This document shows, piece by piece, positions 16,847 through 24,154 of a stretch of DNA of 37,402 nucleotides. Below the pieces are notes generated by a model that did not search any database, was not told the origin of the DNA, and saw only the letters and a program-made list of their open reading frames with translations. Source of the stretch: Curtanaerobium respiraculi (lineage in GTDB: Bacteria > Actinomycetota > Coriobacteriia > Coriobacteriales > Eggerthellaceae). The position numbers and the translations under genes are program-made. The stretch covers positions 1-37,402 of the forward strand of contig NZ_JANIPD030000007.1 in NCBI RefSeq assembly GCF_024609215.1. The letters run 5' to 3'. Every line of letters begins with the position of its first letter. The first letter of the stretch is position 1.

Positions 16847-19404
16847 TTGCTGCCACCTTCATCCTGTTGCGCGCGTTTGCGCCTGCGGTTTCGACGATGA
16901 GCCCCGCTGCCAGACCCTTGCTTGTTCTCCTCGAACTTGGCCAGGCGCTTGAGCTCGGCGACCTCGGTGGGCTTCGTGTTGAACAGGTCGTAGAGCCCGC
17001 CCTTGGGGAAGTTGTCCCGTATGGGCACCCGCACGCCGCCGGCAACGAGGAGCCCCTCGCCTGCCTTTATGGAGTCGTCGATGTAGCCCGCCTCGGTGTC
17101 CGAGAGCGTGAGCAGGTCGACCCAGCTCCTCCTGTCGAGCGGGGACTGCTTGTGGAGCAGGCAGAAATCCGAGTTCAGCACCATGTTGCGGGCGACCTCG
17201 TGCGTGAGCATGTAGGTGGAGTTCTGCGTGATGCCCGTACAAATCAGGTTGAACTTGCGGCCCTCCGCCCAGAACTTGCTGAAGTAGTCGATGATGGCAG
17301 GGTGGCCGAAGAGCGACTGGACCTCGTCGATGTAGAGCCAGGTGGTGACGCCCCGCTCGAAGTTGTAGTACATGCGGTTGCGGACCGCCTCGAGCGCCGT
17401 GAGCATGCCGAACACGCGCATGTTGCTCGAAAGGTCGTGCAGGTCGATGTTCGTGATGCGGTTGTCGAAGGCGACGTTGCTCTGCCGGTTGAAGAACGAC
17501 AGCGCGCCCTTCACGAAGCGCTCGTAGCGAAGCGCGATGTCGCGCGCCTCGCGCTCGGGCTGCTCGGAGAGGATCGCGTAGAAGTCCTCGAGTATGGGCA
17601 CGCCCATATCCGCCCGTGAGTACGCGGCCTCGACGCAGCGCGTGATGATCGACTTGTCCGCCTCGGGCAGGCCCTCGGATCCTTCGGCCATCATCGCCGA
17701 CGACAGCGCCAGGAAGGCGTCGATCTTGAACGCCATCTGGACCGCGCTGTTGCGGCTCTCAACGTCCGAGAGGTCGAAGGGGTTCATGTGCTTGTCGGAG
17801 TCGGGCGCGAACCTGATGTTCTCGCCCTCCACGGCTTCCACGAGCGTGCCGTACTCGCCCGCGGGGTCGAAGATGATGACCTCGTCCTCGGGGTACGCGA
17901 GCACCGTATTTGTATTTGTGATCTCGCGCTTCACGGAGAACGACTTTCCGGAACCGGGCATACCGCAGACGAAGCCCATGGGGCTCGCCAGCAGCTTCCG
18001 GTTGCAGATGACCAGGTTGCCGGATTGCTTCGACTGGCCGTAGTAACCGCCGCCCGCCTGGTTGAGCTCCTGACTGGCGAACGGCATCTGCATGGCGACC
18101 TGGCCCGTGGTGAGGAAGCGCCCGACGTCGAGGTGGTTCATGCCTAGCGGGAGCACCGAGTTGATGGCCTGCTTCTGACGGTAGTCGAGCCCGACGATGC
18201 CGAGCGAGTTGCCCTGCGCCACGCTCACTACCTGGTTCACCTGCCGGTCGAGCTCTTCCAGGCTGTCGGCGTACGTGTATACGGTCCCGGTGTAGCGGAA
18301 GAGCCGCTCGTTCTTGTTCCGCAGGAAGTCGAGCAGCTCCTCGGCCTCCTCCTTGGAATAGCGCAGCTCAGGCGGCAGGATCGAGTAGTCGTAGCCCTTC
18401 TTCACCGCGGTCATCTGCTCGTCGATGATCTCCTTGTCCATCCAGTCGAGCTGGCGCTTCACCATGGCGAGCGCGTCAGACTGGTTCATGGGCGCCAGGT
18501 GGATGGTGACGACCAGCGGTATGGGCAGATCGATGATCGATGCGACGTAGCTGTCCTCGAGCACGGCACCGAAGTCCCTGATGGAGAGCACGCTGCCGAA
18601 CACGCCGTCCGATTCGAAGACGTCGGCGCGGCCGGCGGGCGCGAAGTCCAGCAGGTTCGGTGCGATGAGGTCCTTGGTGCGCATTCCACGGAACTGGGAC
18701 AGCTTGTCCCAGTCGAACTCGAAGCGCTTGTGCGGGCGGATCACGGAGTCCACCGCTCGCAGACGATCGGTGCCGTCGAGACGGGAGACGTCGCAGCGAA
18801 TGCGGTTCAGGCTGGCAGTGACGTCGCCCCTTATGTGCGCCAGCTTCGGCACGGCGGCGTCGACGTCGTCCGCTTCAACGACGTAGGTGAGGTAGCGGTG
18901 GCGCTCCAGGTTGGATACGCCCTCCCGCATCTTGTCGTTGAGGATGCGGTTGTACTCCGCGACCAGCGGATCGGTCTTGCCGCCGGTCTCCTCGAAGAAG
19001 CGCTTGTTGCCGATGAGGTGCCTCGGAATGGGAGTGTTGGCGATGGTGAGCTGCACGGACGAGTCTGCGCCGAAGTAGTTGTAGACGCTCGAGAGCACCG
19101 TGAAGATGTTCTCCTGGGTTTCCTTGCGCGCGCTCTGGTAGCTGATGTCGGAGAATTCCAGCGTCTCGCTGAAGAGTCCCGGGTGCACCTGGGCGATGCC
19201 GTCTTTGAACATGGCGTCGTAGCCGATGTAGTCGACGATGTCCTTTGCCCTGGAGCGTTTGCGCGATTCGCGTTTGCGGTGCTCTTCGCGTGCCTTTCCC
19301 TCGTCGGCCTTCTTCCTAGACGCGCCGAACAGGAGAGCCATGGTCGACGTCCTCTTGGCCGGGGCTGTGTTCTTCTTATTGCGCATTGTTTTCGCTCGGC
19401 TCAT
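16843..19404 (-). CDS. VirB4-family conjugation ATPase
   Basis: An 853-aa protein; ATG 19404 lies about 9 nt after GGGAGG and overlaps prgI by 29 bp. The N-terminal half is the VirB4/TraC-N domain (AKDIVDYIGYDAMFKDGIAQ). The C-terminal motor has Walker A in GFVCGMPGSGKSFSVKREI, an EVIIFDPAGEY segment and Walker B in TTWLYIDEVQSLFGHPAI. A Gln in CTGITQNSTYM matches the downstream motif of the RecA-like fold. VirB4 powers assembly of the secretion channel and pilin handling at the membrane. The C-terminus is basic (GAHRRNRRRKRAQQ). Length and motif spacing are normal for the family and the gene looks intact. Confidence 0.93.
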   Translation of the reverse strand: MSRAKTMRNKKNTAPAKRTSTMALLFGASRKKADEGKAREEHRKRESRKRSRAKDIVDYIGYDAMFKDGIAQVHPGLFSETLEFSDISYQSARKETQENIFTVLSSVYNYFGADSSVQLTIANTPIPRHLIGNKRFFEETGGKTDPLVAEYNRILNDKMREGVSNLERHRYLTYVVEADDVDAAVPKLAHIRGDVTASLNRIRCDVSRLDGTDRLRAVDSVIRPHKRFEFDWDKLSQFRGMRTKDLIAPNLLDFAPAGRADVFESDGVFGSVLSIRDFGAVLEDSYVASIIDLPIPLVVTIHLAPMNQSDALAMVKRQLDWMDKEIIDEQMTAVKKGYDYSILPPELRYSKEEAEELLDFLRNKNERLFRYTGTVYTYADSLEELDRQVNQVVSVAQGNSLGIVGLDYRQKQAINSVLPLGMNHLDVGRFLTTGQVAMQMPFASQELNQAGGGYYGQSKQSGNLVICNRKLLASPMGFVCGMPGSGKSFSVKREITNTNTVLAYPEDEVIIFDPAGEYGTLVEAVEGENIRFAPDSDKHMNPFDLSDVESRNSAVQMAFKIDAFLALSSAMMAEGSEGLPEADKSIITRCVEAAYSRADMGVPILEDFYAILSEQPEREARDIALRYERFVKGALSFFNRQSNVAFDNRITNIDLHDLSSNMRVFGMLTALEAVRNRMYYNFERGVTTWLYIDEVQSLFGHPAIIDYFSKFWAEGRKFNLICTGITQNSTYMLTHEVARNMVLNSDFCLLHKQSPLDRRSWVDLLTLSDTEAGYIDDSIKAGEGLLVAGGVRVPIRDNFPKGGLYDLFNTKPTEVAELKRLAKFEENKQGSGSGAHRRNRRRKRAQQDEGGSK

Positions 19405-19798
19405 AAAGCTCGCCTCCCTTCTTCTTGAAGTTCCTGCGCTGCTTGTGCATCGCCTTGGTCCGCTTCGGCGCCGGAGCCGGCCAGGCGACGGCCGCGCAGG
19501 GGCGGTACTGCATGTGCTGGACGTTGAGCCGGTGATCGGCGAGCAGGGGTAGGAATTCCTCGAGTTTCATGTCGAAGGGCCGCCAGAAGCCCGCGAGCCA
19601 GAACGGCAGGGCGGCGGCCATCACGGGCAGCGTCGCGTTGGCGACGGGCACCCCGAAACCGAAGTAGACGATGCATGCGGCGGCTATCGCGGAGGCGAAA
19701 CCGCCTGCGACGCAGACCAGGGTCCGGAAGCTCATCTTCCCGACGATCTTCTCCTGGTACTCGCCGATGTCCTTCTGTATGGGTATCTGAAGTGACAT
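19376..19798 (-). CDS. PrgI-family (VirB3-like) membrane protein
   Basis: Start chosen at ATG 19798 because AGGTGA lies just upstream and PrgI proteins begin MSL.IPIQKDIG; GTG 19807 and ATG 19804 are upstream alternatives. The 140-aa protein reads MSLQIPIQKDIGEYQEKIVG, KMSFRTLV, then two adjacent hydrophobic helices (VAGGFASAIAAACIVYFGFG and LPVMAAALPFWLAGF), DMKLEEFLP and a basic tail. PrgI is the Gram-positive VirB3 counterpart and contacts VirB4, whose gene overlaps its end. The family match is strong from the N-terminal signature and gene order. Confidence 0.88.
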   Translation of the reverse strand: MSLQIPIQKDIGEYQEKIVGKMSFRTLVCVAGGFASAIAAACIVYFGFGVPVANATLPVMAAALPFWLAGFWRPFDMKLEEFLPLLADHRLNVQHMQYRPCAAVAWPAPAPKRTKAMHKQRRNFKKKGGELYEPSENNAQ

Positions 19799-19807
19799 TC
19801 GCATCAC

Positions 19808-20023
19808 CTACGCCGGGAGCCAGGACGTGTCGAGCATCCCGAAGTAGACGGCCGCGGCGATGATGATCGCGCCGCCGGCGATGGTCGAGATGGCGCTCGC
19901 GATCTGCGACCCGCCCTGCTGCTCGCGAATGGCGAGGCCCAGGGAGACGGCGCCCCAGACGACGAGGAATCCGCCGAGGAACGTCACGCAGCCGGATACG
20001 AGGCTGATGATCTGTTGAAGCAT
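19808..20023 (-). CDS. VirB2/TrbC-like small membrane protein (pilin-like)
   Basis: ATG 20023, 7 nt after AAAGGAG, gives 71 residues with two hydrophobic helices (VTFLGGFLVVWGAVSLGLAI and AISTIAGGAIIIAAAVYFGM) separated by a short charged/polar turn (REQQGGSQ). An upstream in-frame start at 20041 would overlap the ribosome-binding site. Two helices joined by a short loop, plus position directly before the VirB3/VirB4 genes, match VirB2/TrbC-type pilin subunits of type IV secretion systems. Gram-positive versions are thought to line the channel rather than form long pili. The stop codon lies 9 nt before the prgI start, so the genes form one operon. Confidence 0.8.
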   Translation of the reverse strand: MLQQIISLVSGCVTFLGGFLVVWGAVSLGLAIREQQGGSQIASAISTIAGGAIIIAAAVYFGMLDTSWLPA

Positions 20024-20083
20024 GTTTGCGCTCCTTTGCATCGGGCGCGGGATGGGGTTTGAAGTGGAAGTGCCCCACCCCGC
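20024..20083 (-). promoter_or_regulatory. Structured 5' leader of virB2 (repeat-leader copy 3)
   Basis: Read on the - strand: GCGGGGTGGGG (20083-20073), CA, CTTCCAC (20070-20064), TTCAAA, CCCCATCCCGC (20057-20047; one G-U pair), GCCC, then GATGCAAAGGAG (20042-20031) as ribosome-binding site of virB2. Confidence 0.6.
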
Positions 20084-20116
20084 TGGGTGTTAGAATTCTC
20101 ACGTGGAGCGTTCGCG

Positions 20117-20170
20117 CTCCTTTGCATCGGGCGGCCGCCCGGACCCGGGGAGGGTGGAAGCTCCGCGGGC
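20117..20170 (-). promoter_or_regulatory. Orphan copy of the structured leader (repeat-leader copy 5)
   Basis: Read on the - strand: GCCCG (20170-20166) before CTTCCAC (20160-20154), then CGGGC (20141-20137) and GATGCAAAGGAG (20128-20117). A 20-bp block including the ribosome-binding site is identical to the virB2 leader 85 bp away. No good start codon or gene follows, so this looks like a duplicated leader or the remains of a lost small gene. Confidence 0.5.
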
Positions 20171-20209
20171 CCTTCGCGCATCTGCGTGGGCGGTCGCCTC
20201 TAGGCTCTT

Positions 20210-22060
20210 CTAGCCGGCATCTTCGGCCCCTTTCCTCGTGGTCCAGTAATCGCCGAAATCGAACCGCTGCCCGTACTTGGCCCCGGCATGTCCGGGGTCC
20301 ACGAGCTCGTAGCGGGGATGGCCTTCGAGCTTGTACTTCTTGTCACGCACGGGGTTAGCGCCCGCGATGAGCACGATTGCCTCGTCGCGTGGGAGCCTGC
20401 CCACTTCGCTGGCCTGCATGAGGTCGCGTTCGGCCGTGTTGTAGTTGCGGGTGGACGAGGAGTGCGATCCGCGCGTGTCGTTGACGGTCAGCGTCGAGAG
20501 CGTCTGCTTGCCGATGGCCTTCGAGATTTCCTCGTTGGTCTCTGTCGACTTGCCGCCCAGGAACAGCGTGATGTCGCAGTTATCGCGTATGACCTGCGAC
20601 TTCTCCTTGTCGTAGTTGGCGGCGAGCTGGCCGGATGACTGCAGGATCACCTCGCACGAGATGTTGCGGCTGCGCACGACGGCGATGGTCTTGTCGAAGT
20701 CGGGAATGTGGCCGGCATTGGCGAACTCGTCGAATATGAAGGTGACGTGCGTGGGCAGCTGGCCGCCGTAACGTTTGAGGGCGGTGTTGCACAGCACATC
20801 GAGCGTCTGCCACATGAGGATCGCGAACAGGAAGTCGAAGGTCGAGTTGGTGTCGGACATGCTCGCGAACACGGCGTAGCGCTTGCCGGGGTCGCCGAGG
20901 CGATCGACGTCCATCTCGTCGCGCGAGAGCAGCTTCTTGACTTCCTTGATGCAAAGCGGCTTCAGGCGCACGTTGCAGCTGATGATGATGGACTTGAGGG
21001 TCTTCCCGGCGGCAGTCTTGAACGCCTTGTAGTTGGACAGCCCGAAGTCGTCCTCCGGCGCTATGGGGTCCCCGGTCGTGATCCAGCGGAATGACCCGCC
21101 CCCGTCGTCGAAGCGGCGGCGCTCGCTGTCGAAGGGTTCCGCCGCCGAAACGTTCACGTAGCGCCTTCCTGTCTCGAGCTCGTCGAACAGCGTATCCAGC
21201 GGACTACGGAACGACTCGTCTTCCTCACGCGCCTCTGCGAGCGCCAGCAGCGTGAGCAGTCCCGGGATGTTGCGATTCTGCGCCGGGCAGTGGTCGATGA
21301 GGTAGGCGATGAGCGCCGTGTAGAGGAGACGCTCCGCGTTCTCCCAGAACGGGTCGCCGGAATGGTCCTTATCGCCCGTGGTGTTCTTGATGAGGCACTC
21401 GACGAACGTGAGTATGTCCGCCTGCGTGCGCACGTACTTGATGGGGTTGTACTTGTTTGACTGGCCGAAGTCGATGGTGCTGAACTGCCTGATCTCGTAC
21501 CCGGCGTCGGCGAACATGTGGCCCATGTCGCCGATGAGCATTCCCTTCGGGTCCGTGACGAAGTAGCTGGCGTTGAGCTGCATGAGCTCGGGCTTCACGT
21601 GGTAGCGCGTCTTGCCCGATCCGCTGCCGCCGATGATCTCGACGTTCTTGTTGCGGTCCGTCTTCTGGGAGAACGACTTCGGGACCAGCGCCACCTTGCA
21701 GTTCTGCGTGAGGATGATGTTGTTGTCGGCGTCGGAGGCGTCCTCGAACATGCGCATCTCCTTCCTGGTCGCCCAGCGCGCGCTGCCGTGCTCCTCGCCG
21801 GCGCGGCGCTCTCCTGAGTTCACCAAGTGGCGCGCGTACGCGAGCCATACCGCGCAGACGAGCAGCAGCCCGACCGCCAGGGCGATCGGCTCCGCCGTGG
21901 GAGTGCCTCCGGAGGCGATGTACGCGGGTATGGTCGATATCGCCGCCGTCAGGTTCTCGACGGGGTTTCCGGGCATGGACATGAGGTTCGACGCGTAGAG
22001 GTCCCCTGCGATGAATGCGACGGGCGTGGCCGCGGTCGCCGTGATGAGTGCCGCCTTCAT
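20210..22060 (-). CDS. VirD4/TraG-type coupling ATPase
   Basis: A 616-aa protein, ATG 22060. Two N-terminal hydrophobic segments (ALITATAATPVAFIAGDLYA and EPIALAVGLLLVCAVWLAYA) anchor it. The motor domain follows: Walker A in VEIIGGSGSGKTRYHVKPEL, SYFVTDPKGMLIGDMG, and Walker B in VTFIFDEFANAGHIPDFDKT. A conserved Gln in VILQSSGQL and the CDITLFLGGKSTETNEEI block are as in Gram-positive VirD4 proteins. It recruits the relaxase-DNA complex to the secretion channel. It lies 6 bp after the PcfB-like gene, its usual partner in Gram-positive elements, and is followed by a 186-bp gap with two copies of the repeated leader. The gene looks complete. Confidence 0.93.
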   Translation of the reverse strand: MKAALITATAATPVAFIAGDLYASNLMSMPGNPVENLTAAISTIPAYIASGGTPTAEPIALAVGLLLVCAVWLAYARHLVNSGERRAGEEHGSARWATRKEMRMFEDASDADNNIILTQNCKVALVPKSFSQKTDRNKNVEIIGGSGSGKTRYHVKPELMQLNASYFVTDPKGMLIGDMGHMFADAGYEIRQFSTIDFGQSNKYNPIKYVRTQADILTFVECLIKNTTGDKDHSGDPFWENAERLLYTALIAYLIDHCPAQNRNIPGLLTLLALAEAREEDESFRSPLDTLFDELETGRRYVNVSAAEPFDSERRRFDDGGGSFRWITTGDPIAPEDDFGLSNYKAFKTAAGKTLKSIIISCNVRLKPLCIKEVKKLLSRDEMDVDRLGDPGKRYAVFASMSDTNSTFDFLFAILMWQTLDVLCNTALKRYGGQLPTHVTFIFDEFANAGHIPDFDKTIAVVRSRNISCEVILQSSGQLAANYDKEKSQVIRDNCDITLFLGGKSTETNEEISKAIGKQTLSTLTVNDTRGSHSSSTRNYNTAERDLMQASEVGRLPRDEAIVLIAGANPVRDKKYKLEGHPRYELVDPGHAGAKYGQRFDFGDYWTTRKGAEDAG

Positions 22061-22066
22061 GCGCGC

Positions 22067-22837
22067 CTACTTGCTGCGGTTCTGCGAGAGGTGGATCTCG
22101 CGGTCTGCGGTCTTGTTGGCTTCCATCGCCTTGGAGGCTGCGCGTGCTGAGGCGGCCCGTTGCTCGAGCGGCTCGGAATCGCGGTCGAGCTTCAGGAAGC
22201 GCCCGTACTTGTTGAGGATCTCGTTCGCGACGCCGATGGTGAGAGCGGCTCCCGCCGTCTTCTCGAGCTCTTCCTCGGGAATGACGTTGCGGGCTTTGAG
22301 CGAGTCGATGTAGCCGCGCTGCTTCTCGGTCGCCGGGGCATCCAGGTCCGGGCCTTTCGCCTTGGGCTTCTGCTGCCCTTGACGGCGTTCCGCCTTCTCG
22401 TCTCGGGCGTGCTCGCGCTCGGGGATGCCGGCTTCCCTGGCGTGCTCTTTCTCTTCGACGACCTTATTCTCGAGCTGATGGAACACGTCGGCGATCTCGT
22501 GGACGTCCTTCGCCTTGAACACGAGGAAGTCGCTGCCGGCCTCTTCTGCGAACACGTGCTCGATGCCGCGCGACGCGAGCTCGCCGCTTATGATCTCCTT
22601 GAGGGATTTGTACTGCGGCAGCTCGGCGAAGTTCTTCATGTCGAGCTTCGCCCATTCCCTGACGTCCGACGTTGCTGCCGCCTTCGCCTCGCCGTCGATG
22701 CCCTCGCGCGCCTTGCGGAACGCGTTCGCCAGTTTGTCGGCGCTCTGGAGCATCGCCTGCTCGCCCGCGTCCTGGCCGATGCGCAGGAGCCAGTCGAACA
22801 GCTTCTCGCCGCTCTCGTCGCCGAAGTCGCTTGCCAT
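22067..22837 (-). CDS. PcfB-like DUF3801 protein
   Basis: ATG 22837 behind GGAAAGGA; 256 aa. The N-terminal 130 residues (GEKLFDWLLRIGQDAGEQAM, EWAKLDMKNFAELPQYKSLK, GIEHVFAEEAGSDFLVFKAK, DVHEIADVFHQL) match the DUF3801 domain of PcfB from enterococcal conjugative plasmids. A charged linker (HARDEKAERRQGQQKPKAKG) and a C-terminal helical domain (ATEKQRGYIDSLKARNVIPE) follow. PcfB works with the relaxase and the coupling protein to dock the relaxosome on the secretion channel. The gene ends 6 bp before virD4, fitting that role. No catalytic motif is expected. Confidence 0.78.
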   Translation of the reverse strand: MASDFGDESGEKLFDWLLRIGQDAGEQAMLQSADKLANAFRKAREGIDGEAKAAATSDVREWAKLDMKNFAELPQYKSLKEIISGELASRGIEHVFAEEAGSDFLVFKAKDVHEIADVFHQLENKVVEEKEHAREAGIPEREHARDEKAERRQGQQKPKAKGPDLDAPATEKQRGYIDSLKARNVIPEEELEKTAGAALTIGVANEILNKYGRFLKLDRDSEPLEQRAASARAASKAMEANKTADREIHLSQNRSK

Positions 22838-22896
22838 TGATGCCGTCCTTTCCTCGTTGCGTGTCGCACTGCGTGTCCCAGTGCCCCTGAAACGCC

Positions 22897-22920
22897 GGCA
22901 GCCCCGGGATCGGGGCTGCC
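22897..22920 (-). terminator. 10-bp GC hairpin between the first and second transfer-operon genes
   Basis: GGCAGCCCCG (22897-22906) and its exact complement (22911-22920) with a 4-nt loop, just after the stop of the gene ending at 22929. No U-tract follows on the - strand. Probable partial terminator or mRNA stabiliser. Confidence 0.45.
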
Positions 22921-22928
22921 GTTTGCTG

Positions 22929-23741
22929 CTATATCTGCCGGGTTTCAGCTTCCCGGTTCCTCTCGTTGGCGGGAGCCGCCTTGCTCGCCGCCTTCGCGTC
23001 CGCGATCTTGGCTTCGAGCGGCTGCATGTCGCGGAACCTGCGCGGGTCGTGCACGTCGTTCTCGATGCAGATTGCCGCGGCGTTCTGGAGCGACTTGGCG
23101 GCGTCGAGGGCGCTCTGGATGCCCTCTTCGCTCGTGATGATGCACTTGCCCTCGCGGTCGAAGATTTCCGCAGTGAAGCCGTTGCTGCTCGGGCGCTCGT
23201 ACACCGTGAGGGCGTAGTCGCCCATCTGGGCGCTGAAGCTGCGGCACGCGCGCGGGATATGGTCGAAGTCCATGTCCACGGTCTTTGAGAACCCCCAGTT
23301 GGGGCTGTCCTTGGGCAGCGTGTACACGAGCTTCTTGCACTGGTCCGGCGTCGCCATCTGCATGGAGCGGATCGCGTTGGTGAAGCGGTCGCCAAGCGTG
23401 CCGGCGCGGTAGTTCGCCGACGGCTGGAACGACCAGCTCTCGAAGTCGACCCAGTCCGACGCGTCGCCCTTGTCGCCGACGCGCTTGAGGGTCCACCACT
23501 CGTCGCCACCGTCGACCTGCTGCACAAACGCGAGGTCGTCGTAGAGGAATCCCTGGCGGATAGACCAGTTGCCGTGTGCGAACGTGCTGCGGAGCTCCTC
23601 GAGGTCGGCGCACTCGCTGAATTCGTAGGGGTACTCTTCCAGGAACGGGTCGTCCTGCCAGGGGTAGCCGTCCTTCATGACCCAGCCGCTCTCCTGGCAC
23701 TTCTCCATGAGGGAGCCGTATGTTCGCTCGTCGATCCTCAT
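22929..23741 (-). CDS. Unknown 270-aa protein at the head of the transfer region
   Basis: Start chosen at ATG 23741 (MRIDERTYGSLMEKCQESGW) with AGAGGTCAAGG upstream; the frame is open further upstream but without a good start. I do not recognise the family. The first 120 residues contain repeated aromatic and acidic motifs (DPFLEEYPYEFSECADLEEL, QQVDGGDEWWTLKRVGDKGD). The middle resembles an alpha/beta domain (YALTVYERPSSNGFTAEIFD). The C-terminus is helical, alanine/lysine-rich and ends in ERNREAETRQI. It has no signal peptide or membrane helix. As first gene of the transfer operon it may be a cytoplasmic DNA-processing or regulatory factor, which is inference only. Confidence 0.65.
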   Translation of the reverse strand: MRIDERTYGSLMEKCQESGWVMKDGYPWQDDPFLEEYPYEFSECADLEELRSTFAHGNWSIRQGFLYDDLAFVQQVDGGDEWWTLKRVGDKGDASDWVDFESWSFQPSANYRAGTLGDRFTNAIRSMQMATPDQCKKLVYTLPKDSPNWGFSKTVDMDFDHIPRACRSFSAQMGDYALTVYERPSSNGFTAEIFDREGKCIITSEEGIQSALDAAKSLQNAAAICIENDVHDPRRFRDMQPLEAKIADAKAASKAAPANERNREAETRQI

Positions 23742-23897
23742 CGCCTTGACCTCTTCCGCTTTGCTTCCGTTTCCTCCGGAGCGCCCTGCGCGCATGCGTG
23801 TCGCGCAGGGTCTGCGGAGGGGGTCGGCGCGGATGAGTCCGGTTCAATTCGATGTGCGTTTAGCTCTCCCGGCCGCGCCTGCAGCCAGTAAAGCAAG

Positions 23898-23926
23898 AAC
23901 CCTCCCGGCCGTGGGCGGGGAGGGTT
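23898..23926. terminator. Hairpin between transfer operon and DUF3800 gene
   Basis: AACCCTCCC (23898-23906) and GGGAGGGTT (23918-23926) form a 9-bp stem in the divergent intergenic region, directly next to the 36-bp direct repeat. Only a weak T-run follows on the - strand. Confidence 0.35.
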
Positions 23927-23928
23927 CG

Positions 23929-23964
23929 TTCAGGTTCCCTAGGGGGTCTGCAAGTCGGAACTTT
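23929..23964. repeat. 36-bp direct repeat, copy A
   Basis: Begins TTCAGGTTCCCTAGGGGGTC and matches 33 of 36 positions with copy B at 26682-26717, in the same orientation. Just beyond it, TTCTTGACT occurs twice (23963-23971 and 23979-23987), 16 bp apart. Confidence 0.7.
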
Positions 23965-24046
23965 CTTGACTGATGCTATTCTTGACTAGGGGTGAAGGGT
24001 TCCAGCCTATGCAAGCGGTTCGAGGAAACCGTTTCCCAGCCGTCGG

Positions 24047-24075
24047 TTTACTTTGACGGCGGCATCGTGTATAAA
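24047..24075 (+). promoter_or_regulatory. Promoter of the DUF3800 gene
   Basis: -35 TTTACT (24047-24052), 17-bp spacer, -10 TATAAA (24070-24075). Transcription would start near 24082, about 70 nt before the coding region, leaving room for the attenuator structure that follows. Confidence 0.6.
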
Positions 24076-24085
24076 GATGTTGGTG

Positions 24086-24136
24086 GTTCCGAAAGGGACT
24101 ACTTTCAAGAGCCGGGGGTAGTCCCCCGGCAATTTT
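24086..24136 (+). promoter_or_regulatory. Terminator/antiterminator leader of the DUF3800 gene
   Basis: GCCGGGGG (24111-24118), TAGT, CCCCCGGC (24123-24130) followed by AATTTTTAT is a complete intrinsic terminator inside the 5' leader. GGGACTAC (24095-24102) can pair instead with GTAGTCCC (24118-24125), destroying the terminator stem. A small upstream hairpin GUUCC-GAAA-GGGAC (24086-24099) in turn hides the antiterminator strand. These exclusive pairings are the layout of an attenuation switch. Confidence 0.6.
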
Positions 24137-24154
24137 TATATACGGAGGTAGCGC

